This document shows, piece by piece, positions 1 to 7,793 of a DNA stretch of 18,681 nt. The translations under genes were made by a program, and so were the position numbers. Origin of the DNA: Gemmatimonadota bacterium (GTDB taxonomy: Bacteria > Gemmatimonadota > Gemmatimonadetes > Gemmatimonadales > Gemmatimonadaceae); assembly GCA_947475795.1 (NCBI GenBank), contig CANJOX010000015.1:1-18681 (forward strand). The letters are read 5' to 3'. The notes under the pieces were generated by a model. That model did not search any database. It saw nothing but the letters and a program-made list of their open reading frames with translations, and was not told where the DNA came from. Within the stretch, counting starts at the first letter, position 1; the number at the start of each line of letters is the position of its first letter.

Positions 1-112
1 CCTCCGACAGATTTCCCGCCTTACGGAGCTCGTTCGCCAGGGGCGCGAAGTAGCGGCGTGGGTTGTCCGCGAACTTGATCCGGAGTTCGTCGATCCGGGC
101 AGCTGTGCTCAT
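1..112 (-). CDS. TPR-like protein, N-terminal fragment (cut by window edge)
   Basis: An open frame on the minus strand starts at an ATG at 112-110 and runs off the left edge, giving 37 residues (MSTAARIDELRIKFADNPRR, then YFAPLANELRKAGNLSE). The stretch NPRRYFAPLANELRKAG looks like the first helices of a tetratricopeptide-repeat protein, a style I recall from Gemmatimonadota and myxobacterial TPR proteins. That is a recollection of family style, not a search. No clear Shine-Dalgarno sequence precedes the ATG, so the start is moderately sure. It is divergent from the PpiD-type gene at 377. Function unknown; TPR folds mediate protein-protein contacts. Confidence 0.55.
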   Translation of the reverse strand, partial: MSTAARIDELRIKFADNPRRYFAPLANELRKAGNLSE

Positions 113-376
113 CCGTCGAGTGCCCAAAGGGTGATGGTTCCCGGCCCAATACAAGGTGCCCAGGCCGCGCGCGCAGCCGGACTGACCGACTGCAACTTAT
201 TAGATACGACCGTTCGGGGAAGCCATCCGCGACCCGCACCACATGAACGCCCGTCTGTCTTGCTATTACGGAGGCGCGGCGGCTAGCTTTCCGGACTCTG
301 CGGCATACGCCTCTCCCATGGAGGTGCGTGTGCCTTTCTGTTTGTCCAGCTTTCCCGACCCAAGGAGTCTCGCCCC
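113..376. other. Divergent intergenic region
   Basis: This 264-base spacer separates the left-edge minus-strand gene from the plus-strand PpiD-type gene, so promoters for both should lie here. An AT-rich patch in otherwise GC-rich sequence sits at about 194-207 (aacttattagatac). A weak plus-strand pair is TTGCTA at 260-265 with CTAGCT at 283-288, 17 bases apart, but the -10 match is poor. No good hairpin, operator or small gene is visible. Confidence 0.4.
362..368 (+). promoter_or_regulatory. Ribosome binding site deciding a GTG start
   Basis: AAGGAGT lies 8 bases before GTG at 377-379. This spacing supports the GTG rather than the in-frame ATG at 389 as the start of the PpiD-type protein. 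The GTG start also leaves a short positively charged tail (R6, K10) before the membrane segment, as expected for an N-in anchor. Confidence 0.7.
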
Positions 377-2209
377 GTGCTGCAATCGATGCGGAGCGCC
401 GCGAAATACATCTGGATCGTGCTGATTGTGGCCTTCGTCGGCAGTTTCCTCTTGTACGAGACCTCAGGTCTCGCAGGCCGCTCGCCCGTGACGACCACCA
501 CCGCGATCGCGACGGTGAACGGCGAAGACATCCTGTTGACCTCGTGGCAGAACGCCGTGGCCACCCTCGAGCAGCAGCAACAGCAGCAGCTCGGTCGCGG
601 GATCACGCTCGACGAACGCAAGACGCTCGAAGACCGGGCGTTTGACGAGCTCGTCACGGAGCTGCTGCTCCAGCAGGAGTACACGCGTCGCGGGATCACC
701 GTGACTGACGACGAAATTCTCCAAGCGGCACGAGTTGCTCCGCCGCCGCAGGCCCAGCAGTCGCCGGACCTCCAGACCGACGGCCGTTTCGACATCCAGA
801 AGTACCAGCGCCTGCTCGCCAGCCCGATGGCGCGGCAGTCCGGTATGCTGGCGGGCCTCGAGGCGTATTACCGCAACGAGATCCCAAAGCAGAAGCTCTT
901 CGATCAGATCGCGTCGGACGCGTACGTGTCCGACGAGCGCCTCTGGCAGATCTACCGCGACCGCCACGACAGCACCCAGATCAGTTACGTGCTGGTCGGT
1001 CAGAGCGCCCTCACGGACACGGCCGTCACTGTCACGGACGCCGACATCGCGCAGTTCTACGAACGGAACAAGAAGCGGTTTTCGCGCCCGGGACGCGCGG
1101 TCGTCTCCCTGTTGACGGTCCCGCGTACGGTCACCGCGTCCGACACGGCCGAGGCCAAGGCGCGTGTGGACCGACTCCGTGCGGAAATCGTGGCCGGCGC
1201 CAAGTTCGAGGATATCGCCAAGCGTGAATCGACCGACAGCGTCTCCGGCGCCAACGGCGGCGCGCTCGGTAAGGGCGGGCGTGGTCGGTTCACCCCGAAC
1301 TTCGAGACAGCAGCCTACGCGCTCAAGACCGGCGAACTGTCGCAGGCGGTGTTGACGCCCTTCGGGTGGCATTTGATCCGGGTCGATGATCGGAAGGGCG
1401 ACACGCTCGACGTGCGTCACATCCTCATCGCAATCGCGCAGAGCGACTCCAGCGCCACGCGCACCGACCGCCGCGCCGACTCGCTGGCCAGCATCGGTGG
1501 CAGCCAGGAAGACCCGAAGCTGTTCGACAAGGCCGCTAAGACGCTCGGCCTCTCGCCCGCCTCGGTGGTGGTGTTCGAGAAGGAACCGCTGTCCTACGCT
1601 GGCCGCTACGTCCCGAGCGTCAGTGCCTGGGCGTTCTCTGGGGTCATTCGCGGTGAAACCAGCGACCTGTTCGACTCCCCCGACGCCTACTATCTGGCGC
1701 GCGTGGACTCGATCACCGCCGGTGGCCAGCAGCCGCTTGCCGAAGTGAAGGACGACATCCGTCGTCGACTCTCCAAGGACCAGCGTATCGAGAAGCTCCG
1801 GCCGATCGCCGCGCAACTGGCCACGGCAGCCCGCGCATCAACGCTCGAAGCGGCCGCCGCGCAGAAGGGACTTTCCGTTGAGAAGTCGCTGCCGTTTGCT
1901 CGCGTTGACGCCGTGCCGGGGATCGGCCAGTTCGAACCGGCCATCGGCGCCGCGTTCACCGTGCCGGTTGGACAGATCGGTGGTCCGTTCAAGGCTGTTG
2001 ACGGCATGGTGGTACTCCGAGTTGACAGCCGGACCGAGGCTGCCCGCCCTGCCTTTGAAGCAGAAAAGGCGACGCAGCGTCAGCAGCTGGTGCAGTCAAT
2101 CCGCCAGCAGCGGGTTGATGAGTTCCTGGTGAACCTGCGTGAGAGCGTGAAGGTCTCAGACAAGCGCACGACCGTGCTGTCGGCCTTGCGACGTCAGGCG
2201 ACGCCCTGA
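377..2209 (+). CDS. PpiD/SurA-type periplasmic peptidyl-prolyl isomerase, membrane-anchored
   Basis: A 610-residue protein, close to the roughly 620 of E. coli PpiD. Residues 11-27 form one transmembrane segment (YIWIVLIVAFVGSFLLY), so the rest should face the periplasm. A SurA-N-like chaperone region follows, with the usual opening IATVNGEDI near 44-52, then a helical stretch to about 230. A parvulin (PpiC-type) domain spans about 238-338, with GGALGKGGRGRF and FGWHLIRVDDR as typical strands and turns. A second, degenerate parvulin-like segment starts at VRHILIA near 346. Family members assist folding of proteins emerging from the Sec translocon; many have weak or no isomerase activity. A run of six glutamines lies at 66-71. 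It is a single-gene plus-strand unit ending at a strong terminator. It could equally be named SurA-like; the N-terminal anchor favours PpiD. Confidence 0.85.
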   Translation: MLQSMRSAAKYIWIVLIVAFVGSFLLYETSGLAGRSPVTTTTAIATVNGEDILLTSWQNAVATLEQQQQQQLGRGITLDERKTLEDRAFDELVTELLLQQEYTRRGITVTDDEILQAARVAPPPQAQQSPDLQTDGRFDIQKYQRLLASPMARQSGMLAGLEAYYRNEIPKQKLFDQIASDAYVSDERLWQIYRDRHDSTQISYVLVGQSALTDTAVTVTDADIAQFYERNKKRFSRPGRAVVSLLTVPRTVTASDTAEAKARVDRLRAEIVAGAKFEDIAKRESTDSVSGANGGALGKGGRGRFTPNFETAAYALKTGELSQAVLTPFGWHLIRVDDRKGDTLDVRHILIAIAQSDSSATRTDRRADSLASIGGSQEDPKLFDKAAKTLGLSPASVVVFEKEPLSYAGRYVPSVSAWAFSGVIRGETSDLFDSPDAYYLARVDSITAGGQQPLAEVKDDIRRRLSKDQRIEKLRPIAAQLATAARASTLEAAAAQKGLSVEKSLPFARVDAVPGIGQFEPAIGAAFTVPVGQIGGPFKAVDGMVVLRVDSRTEAARPAFEAEKATQRQQLVQSIRQQRVDEFLVNLRESVKVSDKRTTVLSALRRQATP

Positions 2210-2227
2210 CCGAGTGAGCCAGAACGA

Positions 2228-2270
2228 GAAAGCCCCCGCGATGCTTGGCATCGCGGGGGCTTTCTTTTTT
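2228..2270. terminator. Strong Rho-independent terminator between convergent genes
   Basis: A perfect 17-bp stem (2228-2244 pairing with 2248-2264, arm GAAAGCCCCCGCGATGC) closes a TTG loop and is followed by six T at 2265-2270 on the plus strand. It begins 18 bases after the stop of the PpiD-type gene. On the minus strand the same hairpin is followed by a weaker T-rich tail (the stem's own TTTC, then TCGTT), so it may also stop transcripts leaving tatA, whose stop is at 2313. Confidence 0.9.
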
Positions 2271-2312
2271 CTCACATCACGGGAGACGAGAGAGAACCTT
2301 AGTACGCCACGT

Positions 2313-2570
2313 TCAGTTGAGCAAACGCTTCGGCTCCGGCCGCTCTTCCTCGGCGGTTTCGACCGCGGCCGCGGTGCCTCCACCGACACGATCGTTGCGC
2401 TGGGCCGGCTCGGTGATCTGCCGCTGCGCGTCACTCAGATTCCGTTTGAACTCGTTGATCCCCTTGCCGAACGAACCCGCAATCTCGGGAATGCGCTTGG
2501 CACCGAACAGGAGCAGGACGATCACGAGAATGATCATGATCTCCATGAAACCGAAATTCTGTAAACCCAT
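2313..2570 (-). CDS. tatA: Sec-independent translocase subunit TatA/TatB/TatE-type
   Basis: An 85-residue protein with the classic TatA plan: a short periplasmic N-terminus, a transmembrane helix at about 8-22 (FMEIMIILVIVLLLFG), the FG hinge at 22-23, an amphipathic helix at about 25-46 (KRIPEIAGSFGKGINEFKRN), and a charged, disordered tail. TatA oligomers form the passage for folded twin-arginine substrates after recruitment by TatC. The residue before the helix is glutamate (E10), where many TatA proteins have glutamine. Its AGGAGTT ribosome site (2575-2581) overlaps the stop codon of the upstream DUF4321 gene, so the two are probably co-translated. tatC is about 12 kb away on the same strand. 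TatA and TatB cannot be told apart with certainty; short length and FG hinge favour TatA. Confidence 0.9.
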   Translation of the reverse strand: MGLQNFGFMEIMIILVIVLLLFGAKRIPEIAGSFGKGINEFKRNLSDAQRQITEPAQRNDRVGGGTAAAVETAEEERPEPKRLLN

Positions 2571-2579
2571 GGGTAACTC

Positions 2580-2858
2580 CTAGAAGAGGGACCGCGCGAT
2601 CAGGTAGGCGATCAATACTCCCAGGAGGCTCAGCAGCGAGACATCCAGGGCGACAGGTCCAATGGCGAACTTCAATATAACCAGATCGATGGGAAGGGGA
2701 CCGACCGCGGGGGTTACCCCGGTGGTCAGGAACTCCTTCACCGCGCCGGCCGGCAGGAAGCGTCGGGCGACCTGCGTGAGAAGACCTCCGGACACGAACC
2801 CGGCGGCCAGCACTGCGACGTGAAACACCGGACGGTGTTTCGAGGGTCCACGGCCCAT
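2580..2858 (-). CDS. Small membrane protein, DUF4321-like
   Basis: A 92-residue hydrophobic protein with two predicted membrane helices, about residues 11-31 and 73-92. Between them is a loop with the pattern FLTTGVTPAVGP and then LDVSLLSLLGVLIAYLIARS. This layout matches my memory of DUF4321, a family of about 90 residues with no known role; the match is by recall, not by search. The ATG (2858-2856) overlaps the TAA stop of the prenyl synthase by one base (TAATG), and its own stop lies in the ribosome site of tatA. It is therefore wedged between isoprenoid synthesis and protein export, but neither link has been shown. Confidence 0.7.
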   Translation of the reverse strand: MGRGPSKHRPVFHVAVLAAGFVSGGLLTQVARRFLPAGAVKEFLTTGVTPAVGPLPIDLVILKFAIGPVALDVSLLSLLGVLIAYLIARSLF

Positions 2859-3862
2859 TACCAGCGCCTCTCGACAACGTAGGCGATCGCATCGGCCAGT
2901 GCGGTGCGCGATGGCCCGTCCGGCAGATCGGCCAGCGATTCCTCGGCCTCCCGAGAGAACTGGTCGGCCCGGCGGCGGGCATACTCGAGACCGCCGTGGA
3001 CCCGCACGAGCTCAACGACCTCGGCGATCGCCTCGTCGTCGGGCTCAGGGTGGGCGAAGAGCGACTCCACCCGGCCCCGCGCAGCGGAATCCATCTCGCG
3101 CAGCGCCGCAATGAGCGGGAGGGTGACCTTGTGCTCCTTGAGATCGTGGCCACTCGGCTTGCCGGTCATCTCCTGCCCCTCAGTGTAGTCGAGCAGGTCG
3201 TCCGCAACCTGAAACGCCATCCCGAGCCGCTCACCGAACCGCTGGAGCGATCGACGGTGAGCCGGGGCGCCACACACGGCGCCAACCTCGCACGCCGCCA
3301 TGAACAGGGACGCCGTTTTCGCCCGGATCAAGGTGTCGTAATCGCTTTCCGAAAATGCCAAGGCATCGTACGCGGCGAGCTGACGCAGTTCACCCAGCGT
3401 CATTTCGTTGGAGGCCTGGGTAATGGCCTTCATCGCCTCGAGGTCGCCCAGCATGACCAGTTCCCGCAGCGCGCGCAGATACAGGTAGTCCCCCATGATG
3501 ACGGACACCTGATGACTGAAGAGCGCATTGACGGTGGGCCGCCCGCGACGGAGCACCGAATGGTCAACCGCGTCATCGTGCACCAACGTCGCGACGTGAA
3601 TCAGCTCGATAATCGCGGCGAAGGTGATCGCGCGTGGCGGCGCTTCCCGTTCGAGACTGCTGGACAGCAACAACAGCGTCGGGCGAAAGAGTTTCCCCTT
3701 CATGCCCATCAGGTGCTCCTGCACGTCGTTCACCAGTGGCACATCGGCAGAGACGATGCGCCAGAGTTCCTGAGACACCTTCGCCAGATCGTCGCGAACG
3801 GGCGTCTGAATGTCGCGCAAAGCCGCCGCCAACGCTGACGGTGTCCGCGTGGAGAGCGTCAT
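2858..3862 (-). CDS. Trans-polyprenyl diphosphate synthase (long-chain, IspB/HepT-like)
   Basis: A 334-residue member of the polyprenyl synthetase family. Visible motifs are GKLFRP (56-61), the first Asp-rich motif DDAVD (96-100) followed by RRGRPT (105-110), the lysine-threonine site AKTAS (181-185), and the second Asp-rich motif DDLLD (221-225) followed by GKPSGHDLKEHKVTLPL (234-250). The Asp motifs bind Mg2+ and the allylic diphosphate; the enzyme adds isopentenyl diphosphate units. Residue 91, five before the first Asp motif, is alanine instead of a bulky aromatic residue. This fits a long product of C30 or more, likely a menaquinone side chain or carrier-lipid precursor (inference). The ATG overlaps the TPR gene stop by 4 bases (ATGA), with AGGTGG just upstream, so translation is probably coupled. 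Chain length cannot be set from sequence alone. Confidence 0.9.
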   Translation of the reverse strand: MTLSTRTPSALAAALRDIQTPVRDDLAKVSQELWRIVSADVPLVNDVQEHLMGMKGKLFRPTLLLLSSSLEREAPPRAITFAAIIELIHVATLVHDDAVDHSVLRRGRPTVNALFSHQVSVIMGDYLYLRALRELVMLGDLEAMKAITQASNEMTLGELRQLAAYDALAFSESDYDTLIRAKTASLFMAACEVGAVCGAPAHRRSLQRFGERLGMAFQVADDLLDYTEGQEMTGKPSGHDLKEHKVTLPLIAALREMDSAARGRVESLFAHPEPDDEAIAEVVELVRVHGGLEYARRRADQFSREAEESLADLPDGPSRTALADAIAYVVERRW

Positions 3863-6417
3863 CGCGCCACCTGATCGAGCGCCGCCAGTCTGGCGGCAGT
3901 ATCACGGAAATGAATGTCGGTCGCGTACACGCGCTGATAGTAGCTACGAGCCTCGTCCCACCGCTTCAGGGCCTCGCACGAATATGCGAGGAGGTAAAGC
4001 ACGCCCACCCGTTGTTCATCGTCCAGTCCGGGCTCATGAAGCGCCCGGGAGAGGACGGTTGCGGCAACCTGATGCCGCCCCTGCTCCACGAAACACTGCC
4101 CGAGCGCCTCGTAGGCCGGGAGCCGATGTGAGCGGCTCCGCAGCGCCTTCTGGAACTCCTCGATCGCATCGTCGAGCAGCCCCATCTCTTTGTACGCGAC
4201 CCCGAGGTCATAGTGACTGTCGTAGTCGTCCTCTCCGAGTGAACGCGCGACCCCCTCCTTGAAGTGCCTGAGGAGCGCATGAAAATCTGCCTGTTCGTCA
4301 CCGCTGATCGCGGGCTCACGCATCCGCATCCGGGTCGACGTCGGCGCGTTCTCGTCCCGGAGCCACTCGGCCAGATTGACGAACGGACCGTCGGCGTCCG
4401 GTTTCGGCGGCGCGGGCGGCGCCGCACTGCCAAGAGCCGAACGGGCGCGGTCGTCGTACGGATCGATCTCGAGGACACGGGCATACACGGCCCGCGCCCG
4501 GGCCTCCTCACCGATCCGCACCAGCGCATCCGCGAGATCCAGATACGCGACCCGGAGGCGTTGCTGATCCTTGAGCCGCACGGACAGTTCCACGCGCTTC
4601 TGGTGGAAGGCAATCCGCTCCGGACTGACCTGCACCAAGGTATCCGCGATATCGGCACTGGCGGAGAGCTCGCCTTGGGCGGCAAGCCCCTGTTGGGCGG
4701 TCTCCAGCTCCGCGAGTGCGGCATCGCGCTCGCCCGCCTCGAAGAGGGCCTCCGCCAGCCGGCGACGAAGGAGCCAATCCTGCGGGTGTCTGGCCACCGC
4801 CCCCCGCAGCGCATCCCGTCGAGACGTCGCCACCATCGTGGCCTCGGTTGCGACGGCCGCCATCGGCAGAGCCGGCGTCACCATCACCGGGCGCTCCGGC
4901 ACGGCGCCGACGCTCGCGTCGCCCGGCGCTCGGCTCTGGGGCACCACGCGGTTCGCCCCGGCAGGAAGCTGTCCCGCTCCGACCTGCTCGGGCCCAGTTT
5001 CGCCGCTGAGCGCGCCGAGCGTTGGCACGCCACCGCGCCCAGCCTCGGCGACCGCCGACGTCGTCAGGGCGGCAAGCCCCGCCGTCACCAGCGCATCGTC
5101 AAGCACCAACGGCGGTAGTTCACCCGGGAGGATAAAGTCGTGCGGATCGATGCGGAACAGCGACCGCGGTCCAGCGACGACCGTCTCAGCCGCCAGAACG
5201 GACTGTGCACCCGCCGCGATCGCCGCGTCCAACTCCGGAACGTCAGTGACGTCGAGCGGCTCACTTCCGATCGCCGATTCGGCGACGTCATGCTCAATCC
5301 ACTCGACCGGTGCTTCCGGTGCGGAGGCCTCGCTACGAATGATCTGCGCGATACCCGCATCATCGGTCGCCTGACCGAACTCCTCCGGTTCAAACTCCTC
5401 GAGCCACACCGGCCCGCCTGACACCGCGGACTGATCACCCGTGGCGTTCGGCTCAAACCCAGCTTCCTGACGCACCCCAGCCAGCCCGCCGGCGTCCGGC
5501 AGCCACGTGACATCGCTCGGATGGACCGCCGGATCGACAACGAGATCGGGCGACTCCGGATCCTCGACGGTCAGTCCGGCGAGAGGCGGCTCCCCCAGAT
5601 CGGTGTAATCGCCGGAGGCCTCGAGTCCCTCGAGTTGCTCGATCAACGGCTCGGGACGGCGAGTGGCAGAGGGGTCCGTGCCCCGCTCGCTGGCCACGTC
5701 GTCCACCGGTGTCACGACCGCGACCGCAACGGCAGGGAGTGCCGCAACCGCGAGGGGCGTCGGCACCCGCGGTGAACGGAGAGGGGTGCGCCGTGAGGCC
5801 GGCGCGCCGTAATCCACCTCGAGAAAGATCAGATCCTGCGACTTCTCCCGACCCGGCAGCTTGGGCGGCTCCTCGAGCGCGACGACGGGCGCGGACGGCG
5901 TCATGCGCCGCCGCAGCACAATGCCCGCGCGATCCGCGTGCTCGTCAACGAGCCGCCGCACCTCGGTCAGCTCCGGCATCAGGTCGGCCACCTCCGCGAG
6001 CGCCCGCATCCCCTCGTCGACGCGCTCCTCCTGCTGCATGCGCGTGGCGTACTCCAGGAAATTCCGCGTGGCGTCACCGCGCAGTCCCTTACGGGCACAA
6101 ATGCGCCCTAACGTGAAGTACACGTTTGCACGGCCTGGCGCGTTCCGCAGAATCTTGTTGCACAGCGCGATGGCGTTGTTGAACAACCCTGCGTTCGTGT
6201 AGTGCTCGACCGCCCGCTCGTAGTAGGTGATCGCATCGGGCACGCGTCCCTGACGCAGCGCGAGATCACCGACCTTGTTGAGCAACGCGACGTCGACGTC
6301 CTCGCCGGCCTGCTCGCTCTCCTCGATGGCCCTGACGTACGAGGCAATCGCGCGGTCGATCTGTTTCAGCTGCTCGAACTCAGCCGCCTTCTTCCGGTGC
6401 TTCGCGGCGTTGGACAT
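3859..6417 (-). CDS. Large TPR-repeat protein with long disordered linker
   Basis: An 852-residue protein in three parts. Residues 1-165 hold several tetratricopeptide-like helix pairs, for example ALLNKVGDLALRQGRVPDAI (44-63). Residues about 170-530 form a low-complexity linker rich in Pro, Ala, Glu and Val. Residues about 530-852 carry more repeats, including DYDSHYDLGVAYKEMGLLDD near 724-743, a type I recall in many myxobacterial and Gemmatimonadota TPR proteins. No signal peptide is seen. An Ala/Val-rich stretch (221-237) is hydrophobic enough to ask whether it touches a membrane, but it looks more like linker. TPR proteins act as scaffolds; no enzyme domain is visible. No strong ribosome site precedes the ATG (a GGAGC lies about 14 bases away), so the start is only likely. 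Its end overlaps the prenyl synthase start by 4 bases. Confidence 0.8.
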   Translation of the reverse strand: MSNAAKHRKKAAEFEQLKQIDRAIASYVRAIEESEQAGEDVDVALLNKVGDLALRQGRVPDAITYYERAVEHYTNAGLFNNAIALCNKILRNAPGRANVYFTLGRICARKGLRGDATRNFLEYATRMQQEERVDEGMRALAEVADLMPELTEVRRLVDEHADRAGIVLRRRMTPSAPVVALEEPPKLPGREKSQDLIFLEVDYGAPASRRTPLRSPRVPTPLAVAALPAVAVAVVTPVDDVASERGTDPSATRRPEPLIEQLEGLEASGDYTDLGEPPLAGLTVEDPESPDLVVDPAVHPSDVTWLPDAGGLAGVRQEAGFEPNATGDQSAVSGGPVWLEEFEPEEFGQATDDAGIAQIIRSEASAPEAPVEWIEHDVAESAIGSEPLDVTDVPELDAAIAAGAQSVLAAETVVAGPRSLFRIDPHDFILPGELPPLVLDDALVTAGLAALTTSAVAEAGRGGVPTLGALSGETGPEQVGAGQLPAGANRVVPQSRAPGDASVGAVPERPVMVTPALPMAAVATEATMVATSRRDALRGAVARHPQDWLLRRRLAEALFEAGERDAALAELETAQQGLAAQGELSASADIADTLVQVSPERIAFHQKRVELSVRLKDQQRLRVAYLDLADALVRIGEEARARAVYARVLEIDPYDDRARSALGSAAPPAPPKPDADGPFVNLAEWLRDENAPTSTRMRMREPAISGDEQADFHALLRHFKEGVARSLGEDDYDSHYDLGVAYKEMGLLDDAIEEFQKALRSRSHRLPAYEALGQCFVEQGRHQVAATVLSRALHEPGLDDEQRVGVLYLLAYSCEALKRWDEARSYYQRVYATDIHFRDTAARLAALDQVAR

Positions 6418-6516
6418 GAGGTCGGGAACAGCTCCGGGAAGCGGGGGGAAAGATCCAGCCGAGGGCGCGCACGAACGGCCGTCCCCCCTTGTGAACGACC
6501 CGTTGCAAGCTAGGGA
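6418..6516. other. Spacer between hutI and the TPR gene
   Basis: A 99-base gap, the longest break inside the minus-strand run. On the minus strand TTGCAA (about 6503-6508) could be a -35 element, but no matching -10 hexamer follows at the right distance. No good terminator hairpin is visible after hutI. It is the most likely place for a promoter or a change of transcription unit between the hut block and the TPR/isoprenoid/tatA block. Confidence 0.35.
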
Positions 6517-7770
6517 TCACCACGACGGGTGACAAGCACGTCCACCGGCCCATGCCAGCGTACAGAGACGCTCGCCGAACCAATACGGCAACGCCCGAAA
6601 GTCGTCGATCGCATGCACCGCGAGGTCGGCACGGAATCCCTCCGCGAGCTGGCCAGTGGTCTCGGCCAGCCCCAACGCGGCCGCTCCATTGACGGTACCG
6701 GCAATCCAGGCCTCCGATGCCGACATCCGGAGCTCACTCACAGCGAGTGTGAGAACCAGCGGGAAAGACTGCAGGGGTGACGTCCCCGGGTTGAAATCCG
6801 TGGCCACCGCGACAGCCGCCCCGGCATCGATCAACCCACGCGCGGGGGCGTGACGCCCGGTTCCGAGGAACAGCATCGTCGCCGGCAGCAGCGTGGCGAC
6901 AGTGCGGGCGCGCGCCAGCGCCTGGACGCCGGCGGGCGATATCGCCGCCAGATGATCGGCGCTCACCGCCTCGATGGACGCCGCCAGCTCCGCCGCGCCC
7001 CCGTCGTGCAGCTCATCGGCGTGCAATTTGCTGCGAAGCCCCAACGCCGCCGCGGCCGCGAGCAGATGCCGAGTCTCGGCCACGTTGAACACACCAGGTT
7101 CACAGAACACGTCCGCGAACACGGCGAGCCCCTCTGCGGCGACGGCCGGGTACAACTCGTCCGTCAGGCAGTCGATCCACGCGCGGCGCCCGTCCGGCAC
7201 GTCCCGGTACTCCATGGGCACCTCGTGCGCCCCCATGCACGTCGCCACGACGTGCATCCCGCCCGCCTCCGCGAGGCGCGCGATCACCCGCAGGGACCGC
7301 AGTTCGTCGTGCACCGTCAGGCCGTAGCCGGACTTGATCTCGACGGTGGTCACGCCGCCGGCCGCGAGGGCGCGCAGCCGCGGCACGGCCAGCGCGAAGA
7401 GGTTGTCATCGGTGCGGGCCCGGAGGTCGCGCACCGAGGCATGAATCCCGCCGCCCCGACGGGCAATTTCGAGGTACGGCACTCCGGTCGCGCGCAGCTC
7501 GTGCTCCTCGTACCGCGCACGGCCGAACACCGCATGCGTGTGCGAATCCACGAAGCCAGGCGCGAGCACTCCGCCCTGACAGTCGATCTCGCTGGCACTC
7601 GGGAAACGCTGGCGCAGTGCGTCGTCGGCATCAACGCCAACGATGCGATCGCCCTGCACGGCGACACCGCAGCCACGCCGCACGCCCGCGTCCCGCATTT
7701 CGGCACCGCGCCTCGCCCGTGCCGGCCCGGCGCAGGTGACGGTCTGCGCGGCATTCACGAACAGTGTCAC
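6517..7770 (-). CDS. hutI: Imidazolonepropionase
   Basis: The third enzyme of histidine degradation; it hydrolyses 4-imidazolone-5-propanoate to N-formimino-L-glutamate. It is an amidohydrolase of 417 residues from the GTG at 7770-7768. Metal ligands are visible: HTH in FVDSHTHAVFG (H77, H79), H250 in KLHADELHDGG, and D325 in ATDFNPGTSP. These sit almost at the B. subtilis HutI positions (80, 82, 249, 324), which supports this start. IKSGYGL (146-152) and ADHLA (about 272-276) are also family signatures. An earlier in-frame GTG at 7797 would give 426 residues and a 4-base GTGA overlap with the radical SAM stop; the frame stays open to 7869, far inside that gene. Ribosome sites are weak for both. 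The product is the end point of the hut enzymes in this window. Confidence 0.93.
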   Translation of the reverse strand: MTLFVNAAQTVTCAGPARARRGAEMRDAGVRRGCGVAVQGDRIVGVDADDALRQRFPSASEIDCQGGVLAPGFVDSHTHAVFGRARYEEHELRATGVPYLEIARRGGGIHASVRDLRARTDDNLFALAVPRLRALAAGGVTTVEIKSGYGLTVHDELRSLRVIARLAEAGGMHVVATCMGAHEVPMEYRDVPDGRRAWIDCLTDELYPAVAAEGLAVFADVFCEPGVFNVAETRHLLAAAAALGLRSKLHADELHDGGAAELAASIEAVSADHLAAISPAGVQALARARTVATLLPATMLFLGTGRHAPARGLIDAGAAVAVATDFNPGTSPLQSFPLVLTLAVSELRMSASEAWIAGTVNGAAALGLAETTGQLAEGFRADLAVHAIDDFRALPYWFGERLCTLAWAGGRACHPSW

Positions 7771-7793
7771 GAAGGCAGCATCCCCGACCGCGG

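Noticed and set aside
260..288. Promoter TTGCTA / CTAGCT ahead of the PpiD-type gene
   Set aside because: Spacing is right but the -10 hexamer is a poor match; not enough to call a promoter.
464..1816. A 450-codon open frame on the minus strand opposite the PpiD-type gene
   Set aside because: Arg- and Gly-rich, no domain, no ribosome site; an antisense shadow of a well-supported gene.
2214..2583. Short plus-strand frames after the PpiD-type gene
   Set aside because: They run through the terminator hairpin and lie antisense to tatA; not credible genes.
2996..3838. A 280-codon open frame on the plus strand opposite the prenyl synthase
   Set aside because: The opposite strand has both Asp-rich motifs of a prenyl synthase; this frame shows no motif.
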